A stretch of 36,085 nt of DNA from a virus: positions 1-36,085 of the IMG/VR virus record IMGVR_UViG_3300042504_001927. The stretch is one strand, 5' to 3'. The notes below the pieces were generated by a model that worked only from the letters and a program-made list of their open reading frames with translations, made no database searches and was not told where the DNA came from. A program made the translations under genes and the position numbers. Of the stretch, positions 6,951 to 15,055 are shown piece by piece; positions within the stretch are counted from its first letter, which is position 1, and each line of letters begins with the position of its first letter.

Positions 6951-8357
6951 ATCAACAGCCGCAGCAGATCGCCCGGCTGCAGCCGTCATTCCATCCACGC
7001 TCAGGGCGAGGCCTTTCTGTCTGGCGTCGGCCATGTCGGCCTCCAGCTCGGCTATCACTTCGGCGGGGATGAACCCAAGGGAGCGCTGCACTTCGGACAG
7101 GCTCATGAATCCAGCCTTCACACCCTCGATCAGCGCCGTGATCTCCTTGGCCGGGTCCACCAGCTCGCGGCGGGGCGGGGTCCAGATCATGCGGCGCGGG
7201 CCGCGCACCTGGGACAGCCGGGCGGCATCGTTGAACCAGCGATGCACCGGGTCCAGCACCTGAGGGATGGTGACGTTCCAGCGCCAGGCGGCGACGTTGC
7301 GGTGGAACTCCAGCCACCCCATCCGGGCGCTGCTGAAGTTCACGTCCGACAGGATGCCGGTCAGGGCTTCGAAGGTGATGCCGTACCCAGCCGCGACGGC
7401 GTGGAGATGGTGCTTCTGGTGGCTCACATAGTCCGGTGACTGCGGTGGGTTGGCGAAGGTGATCTGCTTCCCGTCCGGCAGGATCTCGATCGCGCCAGGC
7501 TCCAGTGTCTCGGTAAGCGCTGTGGTGCTGGCCAGGTCGCTGGGCTCGTTGCTGTACACGAACGCCGTGAAACAGGCCGCAATCTTCGTCTTCAGCAGCA
7601 TCGCCTGAGCGATGTCATCGATGTCCCGCAGGTGCAGCAGCACCGCCGACCCGAACGGCACGCCGATCGCCTGGCCGGCGCGGTTCACCTCATACGTGTG
7701 GATGATCTCGCTGGCCGGCACGAAATCCGACTGAATCTTCACGCCGTTCCATTCCGTCTCGCCGGGGTGGGTCTGGCGGATCCAGTACCCCTCCAGCCGG
7801 CCGTCGCGGTCGTACTGCTGGCCGAACTTGATCCGGCTGCCGTCGTCACGGCTGAAGTCCAAGAAGTCCGGCTCCAGCACCTGCAGCCGCAGGCCCACCA
7901 GGCCCTGATCAGCCATACGCTCATCCATCCGCCGGCGGATCAGGCAGCTGCCGCGCACGGCGGTGGTGCGGGCGATCAGCGACTGCAGGCCGTACCAGTT
8001 CAGCTTCCCGGCGTGGTCGCACTCAATCGAGTCGGCCCAGTCGTTCCAGGCCTGCTCATACCGGCGGCTGCCGCCCTGCGGGCTGCCGATGATGCCATCC
8101 CCTACCCAGTTGTTGGTGATCACCCGCACCGCCCGGTTGGCCCAGGGGTTGGAGTCCACCAGGTCCTGATGCCGCCGCGTCAGCAGCCGCCAGGCGGTGC
8201 GGATGTCGGCGTTGGGCCCGCCATTGCGCGTGTACCAGTTCTCTGTGCGCCTGGATTCCTTGGCCGACTCGAACGCCCGCAGGTGGGTGATGGCCAGCTG
8301 TTTCTGTGCATCCTTTAGCGCCAGCTCCAGCTGATCGCGGGTCGGCTTGCGCGCCAT
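6924..8357 (-). CDS. Lambda-family phage portal protein
   Basis: A 477-aa protein starting MARKPTRDQLELAL. It has the course of lambda gpB-like portals: RTENWYTRNGGPNADIRTAW, ANRAVRVITNNWVG, then VRGSCLIRRR, PFGSAVLLHLRDIDDIAQAMLLK, and SDVNFSSARMGWLEFHRN near residue 345. The C-terminal 40 residues are an acidic Ala/Glu tail. Twelve copies form the channel through which DNA is pumped into the head and to which the terminase docks. It follows the gpW-like gene by two bases and precedes the capsid gene, the usual order. Length is a little under lambda gpB. Confidence 0.87.
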   Translation of the reverse strand: MARKPTRDQLELALKDAQKQLAITHLRAFESAKESRRTENWYTRNGGPNADIRTAWRLLTRRHQDLVDSNPWANRAVRVITNNWVGDGIIGSPQGGSRRYEQAWNDWADSIECDHAGKLNWYGLQSLIARTTAVRGSCLIRRRMDERMADQGLVGLRLQVLEPDFLDFSRDDGSRIKFGQQYDRDGRLEGYWIRQTHPGETEWNGVKIQSDFVPASEIIHTYEVNRAGQAIGVPFGSAVLLHLRDIDDIAQAMLLKTKIAACFTAFVYSNEPSDLASTTALTETLEPGAIEILPDGKQITFANPPQSPDYVSHQKHHLHAVAAGYGITFEALTGILSDVNFSSARMGWLEFHRNVAAWRWNVTIPQVLDPVHRWFNDAARLSQVRGPRRMIWTPPRRELVDPAKEITALIEGVKAGFMSLSEVQRSLGFIPAEVIAELEADMADARQKGLALSVDGMTAAAGRSAAAVDTAEPEAQE

Positions 8358-8359
8358 GC

Positions 8360-8557
8360 TCAGTCTCTCCGGAAGCTGGCGTAATGCCGGCGGCGGCCGG
8401 CGCCGGTGAGGCCGAGCTCCTCTTCCATGGTCGCCTTGAGTTTCATCATGTCGGTCAGGTTCCGGTAGCTCACCTGCCGGCCGTTGCTGCTGACGCTGGT
8501 AACGCCCTCGGCAATCGCAGCTACCAGGTCGTCGTACTGCTGCTGCGTGAATGCCAT
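8360..8557 (-). CDS. gpW-like head-tail joining protein
   Basis: A 65-aa protein beginning MAFTQQQYDDLVAAIAEGVTSV, followed by GRQVSYRNLTDMMKLKATMEEE. This is the pattern of lambda gpW and related joiners: a helix, a two-strand hairpin containing VSYR, and a second helix. The family is small (about 65-75 aa) and binds below the portal to let the tail attach. It lies between large terminase and portal, exactly as in lambda. A strong AGGAGGTG ribosome site sits six bases before the ATG. Confidence 0.8.
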   Translation of the reverse strand: MAFTQQQYDDLVAAIAEGVTSVSSNGRQVSYRNLTDMMKLKATMEEELGLTGAGRRRHYASFRRD

Positions 8558-8585
8558 GGCGACACCTCCTAGGTCAGGCTACGGA

Positions 8586-10445
8586 TCAGCGACTGAGCCA
8601 GCTGCCGCGTTTGCGTTCCACCACCGCCGGCGCCACGGGCCCAGCCAGTTGAGCGGCAAGCTGCTCCCACATCGTGGCCCGGTTGTACTTCCGCTTCAGC
8701 AGCTCCAGCATCGCCATGGAGTACACCTTCAAGTCGAGCGGTTCGTTGCGGGCGCCGCTGGGTTTGATCCACTCCAGCACCTGGAACCCTTTGACGTAGC
8801 GCGGCTGCAGCCGTTCACACGTGAGGCCCTGCAGGTAGTCCTCTGTGGTGGCGTTGTCGAAGTGAACACAGCCGGGGCCAGGCTCGTCGATCTTCAGCCG
8901 GCTGTAGATCGTGCGCTTCAGGCCGTGCGTGCCCACTAGGTAGAGCGTCACGCCGTTTTTGATCGTGCGCCCGCGGAATGTCACGTCCTGTTTCGAGGGC
9001 TTGCCCAGCACCGGTGAGCCGCGCTGGCTTGAACCCTTGATCGCAACCACACCCTCACGGCTGTACTGGCGGCAGTATTCGTAGGCCTCACCGGTGAAGT
9101 GACCACCGGTGTCCACCGCGCAATGCACGGCCTTGATCGTGCCGCCACCTTCCCGGGGCCAGGCAATCTCGCGGATGGTGGTCACCTGTTCCCACACCTC
9201 ATCCTGTCCCGGGTCGCCATCGATCTTCTGGTGCCAGATCCGCCAGGCCTCCTCACCCTTGCCGTAGCCCCACACGGACACCTCCAGCCAGGAGTCCTGC
9301 ACGTCCACGGCCATCACCACCGCCAGCACGCCAGCCGGGCAGGTGCCGTGGTCGTAGCCGCCGACCCGGGCCATCAGGCCATCGGCGGTGACCTTGGCCA
9401 GGCTCTCATCCTCCCAGGCCTCAGCGGCCCGCTTGTTCACCCAGCCCTTGAGGAGCAAGGGATCACCCTTGGCCCGCAGGAACTCATCGCGGATTTTCTC
9501 CCAGCTCAGCCAGCCATAGGGGGCGTACCAGCCGGGGAGGTGAAATCCGGCCGTCTCGCCGTCACCCTTGGCCGTCGCCTGCCAGATCCCACCGGCAAGC
9601 ATGGTGCTCTTGTGGTGCTGCGCAACGCGCTCACCACAGGCAGGGCACTCGCAGAACACCTCACCGTCCTTGGTGTCCCAAACCATGTGCTGCCATTCGA
9701 TGATGGCGTGGGCGCCGCAGCAGGGCATCAGCACCGCATAGCGGCGGCGATCAGATCGGGTCTCAAACTCAGCGGTGATCCGGCAGGCGCCGCGGCTGCC
9801 GGGGGTGCTGGTGATCAGTCCCTTGCGGTCGGGGAAGTTGGTCTGGCGGGCCTCGGCGTTCTCGAGCGGGTCGCCCTTGTCATCCATCTCCAGCGGCAGG
9901 GATGACACCTCATCAGCCCAGACGTTCTGCGCCGGCATCCCCTGCGCTGCGCTGCCGCTGTTGCCGCCGATGATGCTCACCAGCATGTCGCCCTGGAACT
10001 CTTTCAGGAACATGGCGTTAGCCGCGTCGCGGCTCTTGGTGCTGAGCTGCTTCGCTGCTACCGCCGGCGTGTCGGTGAACAGCGGAGTGAGGCGCTGGCG
10101 GATCTGCCGCTTGGCGAAACTCTCAGTCGGGAACATCGCCAGGAACGGCGACGGGTCCAGCGCGATCGTGCGGCCTAGCCAGTTCAGGCCCACCTCCGTC
10201 TTGCCGGTCTGGCTGCCGAAGATCAGCACCACCCGCTTGATGCGCTTCTCGCGGGGGCTGAGCAGATCCATCGGCTCGCGCAGATACGGCGCCCGGTCAG
10301 TGCGCCAGCCGCCAGGCTCAGAGCTGCTGCGGCGGGTCAGGATCCGGTTCTGATCCGCCCACTCGCTGACGGTCAGATCCAGCGGCGGCTGTAGCGCCTC
10401 GATGAAGGCTTGGCGGTAGATCGTCGCAGCGTCAAGCGGCCTCAT
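8586..10445 (-). CDS. Terminase large subunit, lambda GpA family
   Basis: A 619-aa packaging ATPase/nuclease. The Walker A motif GSQTGKT lies at about 77-83, followed by NVWADEVSSLP as the Walker B region. A Cys-pair zinc-like segment (CGAHAIIEW to CECPACG) comes next, and the nuclease domain begins at VMAVDVQDSWLEVSVWG. The ATG at 10445 gives a 14-base overlap with the small subunit gene; a start at 10493 would overlap by 62 bases. Family members cut concatemeric DNA at cos-like sites and drive packaging through the portal. GpA-type terminases usually make cohesive ends. Confidence 0.9.
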   Translation of the reverse strand: MRPLDAATIYRQAFIEALQPPLDLTVSEWADQNRILTRRSSSEPGGWRTDRAPYLREPMDLLSPREKRIKRVVLIFGSQTGKTEVGLNWLGRTIALDPSPFLAMFPTESFAKRQIRQRLTPLFTDTPAVAAKQLSTKSRDAANAMFLKEFQGDMLVSIIGGNSGSAAQGMPAQNVWADEVSSLPLEMDDKGDPLENAEARQTNFPDRKGLITSTPGSRGACRITAEFETRSDRRRYAVLMPCCGAHAIIEWQHMVWDTKDGEVFCECPACGERVAQHHKSTMLAGGIWQATAKGDGETAGFHLPGWYAPYGWLSWEKIRDEFLRAKGDPLLLKGWVNKRAAEAWEDESLAKVTADGLMARVGGYDHGTCPAGVLAVVMAVDVQDSWLEVSVWGYGKGEEAWRIWHQKIDGDPGQDEVWEQVTTIREIAWPREGGGTIKAVHCAVDTGGHFTGEAYEYCRQYSREGVVAIKGSSQRGSPVLGKPSKQDVTFRGRTIKNGVTLYLVGTHGLKRTIYSRLKIDEPGPGCVHFDNATTEDYLQGLTCERLQPRYVKGFQVLEWIKPSGARNEPLDLKVYSMAMLELLKRKYNRATMWEQLAAQLAGPVAPAVVERKRGSWLSR

Positions 10446-10956
10446 GCTGCAGCCCCCTGAGCGCGTTGGTGATCTCGGCCTCCAGCAGATCACGCACCGC
10501 CTGAGTGTCCTGCATGCTGGCCACCTTCGCGGCGTTGCGGCCGGGGATAGTCAGCAGCAGGTCGCGGACCTGGCGGCCGAGACGGCTGGCTTCCTGGCGC
10601 ACCTCATCGGCGCTGATCAGCTCCTTCTTGGTTTTCTGCAGCTCTAGCCGGGTCAGCTCCGCCTCATAGACCGCCTTCGCTCGCTTGGCCTGGGCTAGCG
10701 ATGGCCCGCCGCCTTCAGGATGCGGCTGGCGGGTGTTAGGCGGCTCCGGCAGCTCGGTGCCGCTGTCGGGCATGTTGCTGGTGTTGCCGGCCCACTGCGC
10801 ATCGGCTAGGGGCGCGTCGATCTGCCAGCGGCCGTTCACCTTGCGCACGGCAGGCTCGGTGAGGCGGCCGGTGTCGATCGCCTTGAGCACCGCCACGTGG
10901 CTGGTGCCACGGAGACCACGCGCCTTGCGGTGCTTAGCGTAGGCCTCTAGGTTCAT
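10432..10956 (-). CDS. Terminase small subunit (Nu1-like)
   Basis: A 174-aa protein. The N-terminal 50 residues (MNLEAYAKHRKARGLRGTS to RWQIDAPLAD) look like a winged-helix DNA-binding part that would recognise the packaging site. A linker rich in Pro and Gly follows. The C-terminal half is helical and charged (QAKRAKAVYEAELTRLELQK, then EVRQEASRLGRQVRDLLLTIPGR), typical of Nu1-like proteins that contact the large subunit. It directly precedes and overlaps the large subunit gene and overlaps the methyltransferase gene before it as ATGA. Confidence 0.75.
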   Translation of the reverse strand: MNLEAYAKHRKARGLRGTSHVAVLKAIDTGRLTEPAVRKVNGRWQIDAPLADAQWAGNTSNMPDSGTELPEPPNTRQPHPEGGGPSLAQAKRAKAVYEAELTRLELQKTKKELISADEVRQEASRLGRQVRDLLLTIPGRNAAKVASMQDTQAVRDLLEAEITNALRGLQHEAA

Positions 10957-11630
10957 GAGTAGGCGGGGTCAGTTGAGCCGGCTGGCCGCTCAATCACCCA
11001 CCCGGCAAAGTCCCCAAACTTGAACCAGAGGTAAGCGGCGCCGCCGAGCTGACTTTCGACAACCGGTCGCTGCACGCCGGAAAGGCTCAGCTCCTTTTCT
11101 ACGATCTCTTCAGATGTGACGCCCGCAGCACGCTTGCCAGCGAGAGTCAGCCGGTAGAAGACGGTGCTGAGGTAGCCGCCGGCTGGTTCGAGCTTGTCGA
11201 AGACGACTATCGCCCCGCCCGGTCGGCAGGCATGGCGAAGTCGGTTCATCAATAAAACACGCTTCCTAGGCTCAATGAACATCAGGGTCAGGAACACCAC
11301 GGCAAGATCAAAAGCTTCGTAGTCGTGATCCTCAGCTTTAGAGCAGACAATCTCACCGGGGGATTCGTAGCGCTTCACCATCTCCGCCGACGGCTCGACA
11401 CCGATCAATCGGGCGTTTCGATCCTGAAGGACCGGAGCGATTGCCCGCCCGATGTTCCCGGTAGCTGCGCCAAGGTCGTAGACCAGCCCGCCATCTGGGA
11501 TGTAGTGCCGCGCTATGTGGGTGATGGCGTTTGTCGCCAGGTCATACCAGGGGAGCTGCTCTCGGACGTGTCGGTCAAAGCCTGCGGCAACGCCTGGGGT
11601 CTCGAAGGTCCAGTTGGCAGGAATGTCCAT
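10953..11630 (-). CDS. Class I SAM-dependent methyltransferase, CmoA-like
   Basis: A 225-aa protein with the SAM-binding motif VYDLGAATGNIG at about 50-61 and an acidic residue at GVEPS (about 80). It shares the course of the bacterial wobble-uridine enzyme CmoA: a LTLMFIEPRKRVLLMNRL segment, then CRPGGAIVVFDKLEP, and a Phe/Trp-rich end FKFGDFAGWV. CmoA makes and uses carboxy-SAM, but the target of phage homologues is unknown and could be tRNA, DNA or protein. It lies between the C5 methyltransferase and the terminase, so a role in modifying or marking phage DNA before packaging is possible but unproven. Confidence 0.65.
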   Translation of the reverse strand: MDIPANWTFETPGVAAGFDRHVREQLPWYDLATNAITHIARHYIPDGGLVYDLGAATGNIGRAIAPVLQDRNARLIGVEPSAEMVKRYESPGEIVCSKAEDHDYEAFDLAVVFLTLMFIEPRKRVLLMNRLRHACRPGGAIVVFDKLEPAGGYLSTVFYRLTLAGKRAAGVTSEEIVEKELSLSGVQRPVVESQLGGAAYLWFKFGDFAGWVIERPAGSTDPAYS

Positions 11631-11632
11631 GA

Positions 11633-12694
11633 TCAGAGCTTGCTGAGGATCTTGTCGGCAATGGTCTGAGCGATGCGGGCCATCATCAAAGGTGGCACGG
11701 CGCGGCCGATGCGCTCCCAGCGTTGAGCGAACTCACCGGTTAACTTGAAGTCATCGGGGAAGCCGCCGATCCGGCGAAGCTCTTGTAGTGTCATTCGACG
11801 GACAAGCATTCCCGATCTTTTCGATGCCGTAGGAACTGTTAGCGGATACCCCGTTTCATTATCTTTGACAGGTGAGGCGCCAAAATCGGAGACAACTGAG
11901 GGCGGAAAGATTCCGTTACCAGTTGTCAGCCCAGCACCAAAAGAGCCCGAAGGCTGATTAGCTAGTCTCATTCCACCCTTGCCAAAGCCGCCGTTATCGC
12001 CTTGGTAGGCAATGTGCGAACAGGCATCCTGAACCGAATACCGGAAGCCAAGCGGCTCCGGGTGTACCGGCTCAATTCCCAAGTCATCCCGCACGCCAAC
12101 GAAGATCGTCCGCTGCCGCATCTGCGGAACACCGAGCCACTGCGCGTCAAGCACTCGGCAGGTCACCCGATAGCCGGGCTCACGAAGCGCCGCGAGGATC
12201 CGCTTGAAGTATCCCTTTGCCGTACCCTTCACCAGGCCGCTGACGTTCTCAGCCACAAAGACCTTCGGCCGGATCCCGTCGATTAGACGGACATACTCAA
12301 AGAACAGATCATCAACCCGCTGCGCCTTGTCGCTGTAAGCCTTGACCTTGCCCCATCCCGCTTCACGCTTGCCAGCAGTTGAGAAGGCTGAGCATGGTGG
12401 CGAGCCATCGAAAAGGTCAAGCTCACCGCGATCAACGCCCGCCCTCTCAAGCACGTCTTCAGGCTTGACCTGCCGGATGTCCCGAGTGTCAAGAAAGCTG
12501 TTCGGGTGGTTCGCCTTGTAGGTCCGCTGCGCTTCTTCGATGAACTCGTTGGCATAGACCACCCGGTAGCCCGCCATTCGGTAGCCCAGGCATGAGCCAC
12601 CGCAGCCGCTGAAGGTCGAGGCAACCCGGTAGCCATTCCACGGCAGGGCCTCGATCTCGGCCATTGACGGCACCCGGTAAGGCGGCTTTGTCAT
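11633..12694 (-). CDS. DNA (cytosine-5) methyltransferase
   Basis: A 353-aa enzyme with the C5-methyltransferase motifs in standard order: STFSGCGGSCLGY (SAM binding, about 27-38), GSPPCSAF with catalytic Cys101, VFVAENVSGL (about 146-154), QMRQR (191-195) and GGFPDDFKL near the C-terminus. It transfers a methyl group from SAM to cytosine in a specific DNA sequence, probably protecting phage DNA from host restriction. No cognate nuclease is adjacent, so it looks like an orphan phage enzyme. The start at 12694 is chosen because ATGA overlaps the ParB-like gene stop. Confidence 0.92.
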   Translation of the reverse strand: MTKPPYRVPSMAEIEALPWNGYRVASTFSGCGGSCLGYRMAGYRVVYANEFIEEAQRTYKANHPNSFLDTRDIRQVKPEDVLERAGVDRGELDLFDGSPPCSAFSTAGKREAGWGKVKAYSDKAQRVDDLFFEYVRLIDGIRPKVFVAENVSGLVKGTAKGYFKRILAALREPGYRVTCRVLDAQWLGVPQMRQRTIFVGVRDDLGIEPVHPEPLGFRYSVQDACSHIAYQGDNGGFGKGGMRLANQPSGSFGAGLTTGNGIFPPSVVSDFGASPVKDNETGYPLTVPTASKRSGMLVRRMTLQELRRIGGFPDDFKLTGEFAQRWERIGRAVPPLMMARIAQTIADKILSKL

Positions 12695-13236
12695 TTTGTC
12701 TTGCCGCTCCACTCGTAGCCGCACGATGGACAGCGGTGATCTGTCTCAATGTCGTCGTCAACCTCGGCGAACTCTTCGGGCGGCTTCGACTCGTCGTCGA
12801 TCCCCTCCGGGTCCAGCAGCCCCGCCAGCTCATCATCCGACCAACCCATCAGGGACAGGTCAAAGTCCACCAGGCTGAGCGCCGCAATCTCCTGCTGCAG
12901 CATCTGCTCATCCCACCCCGCATTCAGCGCCAGCTTGTTGTCCGCCAGGACATAGGCGCGGCGCTGGGTCGGCGTCAGGTGGTCAAGCACCACCACCGGC
13001 ACCTCGCGCAGGCCCAGAGATTGGGCGGCGGCCAGGCGACCGTGGCCGGCGATCACACCGGCGTCCTCGTCCACCAGGATCGGGTTGGTGAACCCGAACT
13101 CCTGAATCGAGGCCGCGATCTGGGCAATTTGCTCAGGGCTGTGGGTCCTGGCGTTGCGCTCGTAGGGCACCAGCCGATCGATCGGCCAGCGCTCCAGCTT
13201 GTCCGGCATCACCGGCTGCGAGGCCTTTCGGGGCAT
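12691..13236 (-). CDS. ParB/Srx-fold N-terminal domain protein with zinc-like tail
   Basis: A 181-aa protein. The first 110 residues match the ParB N-terminal fold: LVPYERNARTHSPEQIAQIAASIQEFGF, then NPILVDEDAGVIAGHGRLAAAQSLGL and EVPVVVLDHLT. The C-terminus ends in a short CPSCGYEW motif. Phage ParB-like proteins of this type are often next to, or fused with, DNA methyltransferases, as here, and may act as nucleases, CTPases or modification-linked DNA-binding proteins rather than segregation proteins. No parA is present. It is the first gene of the leftward head operon. Confidence 0.8.
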   Translation of the reverse strand: MPRKASQPVMPDKLERWPIDRLVPYERNARTHSPEQIAQIAASIQEFGFTNPILVDEDAGVIAGHGRLAAAQSLGLREVPVVVLDHLTPTQRRAYVLADNKLALNAGWDEQMLQQEIAALSLVDFDLSLMGWSDDELAGLLDPEGIDDESKPPEEFAEVDDDIETDHRCPSCGYEWSGKTK

Positions 13237-13540
13237 AGGGTGGGGAGTTGCTGTAACTCAGGTTACAGATGCGGTTCTGCAGTGGTGGAGCGGGTTTTGG
13301 GGGTCTGGGGTCGGCGGCTTGTTGAGAATTTGCATCGGGTTACGGCCAAATCTGTAACCTCCGCCAGAAACCCCCGCTACGAGTGAGCCGCAGTACGAAT
13401 ACACCCTCAAAATAAGGGGGTCGGAAGGACCCGGCGCCCCACCCAGTTGAGAATCATCAAGCCGTCTTATTGAGAACGCAGTCGGCCCGGGGGGTCGGGG
13501 GTGTGGCCGTTGGTTGGTTGGAATCTGAACGCTGTTGAGC
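13237..13540. other. Intergenic region before the head operon, with dyads
   Basis: About 300 bases without a convincing gene. GTAAC and GTTAC form a short dyad at 13253-13266, 15-30 bases before the ParB-like start. GGTTACAGAT occurs at 13261-13270 and again inverted at 13349-13358, and GGTTAC/GTAACC form a second dyad at 13337-13358. Three TTGAGAA repeats lie at about 13320, 13449 and 13469. The region probably holds the promoter and operators of the head and packaging operon. The reverse open frame across it is compositionally poor and looks spurious. Confidence 0.45.
13254..13283 (-). promoter_or_regulatory. Partial copy of the 30-bp promoter-like element before the ParB operon
   Basis: Reading leftward, TGCAGAACCGCATC matches the left half of the element at 17827-17856 with a single mismatch over 14 bases. 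The right half differs, being replaced by the GTAACC dyad, and the -10 position reads GAGTTA, a poor match. It may be a degenerate or differently regulated member of the same promoter family, placed 18 bases before the ParB-like start. Confidence 0.35.
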
Positions 13541-14428
13541 TCAACGTCTGCGCTTTGCTTCAACAATGAAGCCATCGCGCCATGCAGTGGGGAACACGCG
13601 TCGGTACTCACGCATCGCAACAGATTGGATTGGAAATCGACGCTCATAGTTAGGCGCATCAGGCACGATGCTCATCGCAGGGATGAAGCCACGCTTGTAG
13701 CCAACAGTCTTCGGCCTGCCACGCTTGCCCGATCCCTTGCCCGTGCCGCCCTTGGGTCCAGGCCCAGCGCGCTCAGCAATGAGGACAGGGTTGGTGCCCA
13801 GCTGCCAGCGGCTGATGCCAGCGCTGTCCCCTCGAGCCACGAAGTAGTCGAGGGACGCCCTAGCCCTACCCGACCTACCGCGACTCCCAACACCGGTAGG
13901 GGCGTTGCCAATTCCGGTAGGCAGTGCACGAACACGGCTGAGGATCTGCTGATACTTCCCGCCCGAGATATTCCCCCTCGCATCCTGTGCCCCCGATCGG
14001 GACCGGGGCACAACGAAATCACCCCTGCCAATCTGCCCAGAGCGCCTCAGCGCCAGCTCAAAGCCCTTAGGCCTTCTGTCCCCACCGCCTGCGTTGGTGC
14101 CCATGTAGCGGCCAGCAGGCACGCCGCCAGCCTTGCGGGTGAAGGCTGAGTCGGTGAACTTCCCGTTGCCGTATTGGAAGCCCGACTGAATGCGCAGCTC
14201 ATCAGGCTTGGCAAACCTGGGCTGGACCGTGAGACCACGCTGTGTCCACGGCGTGGCCCCGCCCTGCACCATCGGCAGGATCTCGCGCCTGATGGCCTCG
14301 CGGGAGGCGTACGCGGCCTTGGTCATGGCCCGAGCGGTGATCCACTCGAACTGACCCATCATCCGGCTCAGCTGGACGTGGAGCTGATTCAGCTCGGATG
14401 TGTCAACAGTGAAGACGACGCCAGCCAT
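13541..14428 (-). CDS. HK97 gp10-like / virion morphogenesis-type phage protein
   Basis: A 295-aa basic protein starting MAGVVFTVDTSELNQLHVQL. The first half has an amphipathic helix (WITARAMTKAAYASREAIRREILP), then TPWTQRGLTVQ, FQYGNGKFTDSAF and GGVPAGRYMG. It ends in an Arg/Lys-rich tail. These features suggest a tail-completion or neck protein of the gp10/gpZ-like kind, but similarity is by pattern only. It is oddly placed at the end of the primase operon, about 7 kb from the capsid genes, instead of after the portal and capsid. Confidence 0.5.
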   Translation of the reverse strand: MAGVVFTVDTSELNQLHVQLSRMMGQFEWITARAMTKAAYASREAIRREILPMVQGGATPWTQRGLTVQPRFAKPDELRIQSGFQYGNGKFTDSAFTRKAGGVPAGRYMGTNAGGGDRRPKGFELALRRSGQIGRGDFVVPRSRSGAQDARGNISGGKYQQILSRVRALPTGIGNAPTGVGSRGRSGRARASLDYFVARGDSAGISRWQLGTNPVLIAERAGPGPKGGTGKGSGKRGRPKTVGYKRGFIPAMSIVPDAPNYERRFPIQSVAMREYRRVFPTAWRDGFIVEAKRRR

Positions 14429-14448
14429 ACCCCCAGTCTGTCGGGGGC

Positions 14449-14943
14449 CTACCGAGATTCGAGCAGCTCCTCCAGCTCCAGCCGCTTCAGCTCCAGATCA
14501 GTCGGCAGCTCCCAGGCGGTGTAGTCCTCACCATCGGCCGATGAGACGGTCAGATCCCCCACGGTGCTCCAGCTCGCCACCCAATTCAGGATCAGCTCCT
14601 GCCACCACCTGAGCCAGGGCGTCTCGCGGCTGAGGAGCAGAGACAGGCTCGTGGCGCGTTTCATCACCAGGTCGGCGGTTGCCTCAGTCTGTGGGCCGAT
14701 GAAAAACCCCACCGGCCAGGGCGGGGAACGAAACCACTCGGACGCCACGTCCAAGGGCAGGGTAGGGAGGGCGTGGGGTCGCCGAGCCGCTGCCAACCTG
14801 CCAACCCTGCCAACCAAGTTCTTAGGAGGCAGGAAACACCCCCTTTCCCAGCTATCCCCACTCTTTTCTACCAGTCTTTCTAAAAGGTTGGAAGGTTGGA
14901 AGGTTAGAAGACCGACTGCGGCAGAAGGGCTCTCGCTTGCCAA
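14449..14943 (-). CDS. Hypothetical protein between primase and gp10-like gene
   Basis: An open frame of up to 164 aa. The last 71 residues from the internal ATG at 14664 (MKRATSLSLLLSRETPWLRW) look protein-like, with Trp-rich helices and a C-terminal leucine/glutamate helix ELKRLELEELLES. The upstream part runs through the GGTTGG repeat region and is less convincing, so the true start may be 14664. No family is recognised. It lies 20 bases before the gp10-like gene and is probably cotranscribed with it. Confidence 0.45.
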   Translation of the reverse strand: MASESPSAAVGLLTFQPSNLLERLVEKSGDSWERGCFLPPKNLVGRVGRLAAARRPHALPTLPLDVASEWFRSPPWPVGFFIGPQTEATADLVMKRATSLSLLLSRETPWLRWWQELILNWVASWSTVGDLTVSSADGEDYTAWELPTDLELKRLELEELLESR

Positions 14944-15055
14944 CCTTGTTTGGCAAGGTTGGCATCCCCGCCTGTTTCAGCTTGGTCTCACTTAGGGGCA
15001 TGAAAAAAGGTTGGCAGCTTGCCAACCCCAGTGCCGCAGGTTGGCAAGCTGCTCA
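14790..15055. repeat. Cluster of GGTTGG/CCAACC repeats with nested hairpins
   Basis: About eleven copies of GGTTGG or its complement lie within 265 bases. Three TGCCAACC direct repeats sit near 14790-14815 and three AAGGTTGG-type copies near 14885-14905. A perfect 10-bp stem is formed by 14939-14948 and 14954-14963. An 8-bp stem lies at about 15009-15027, and its right arm can instead join a 13-bp stem, CAGCTTGCCAACC pairing with GGTTGGCAAGCTG at about 15040-15052. It is immediately beyond the primase stop. Iterons beside a replication gene suggest an origin, but a transcription-ending or processing role is also possible. Confidence 0.6.

Noticed and set aside
12691-13236. Plasmid-type ParB partition gene
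   Set aside because: No ParA and no parS-like array; the C-terminal zinc-like tail and the neighbouring methyltransferase point to the phage ParB-like family.
13258-13659. Minus-strand open frame in the intergenic region before the head operon
   Set aside because: Overlaps the gp10-like gene end, poor composition, and covers the operator-like dyads.
14790-15055. CRISPR array
   Set aside because: Repeats are very short, occur in both orientations and have irregular spacing; no cas genes are present.
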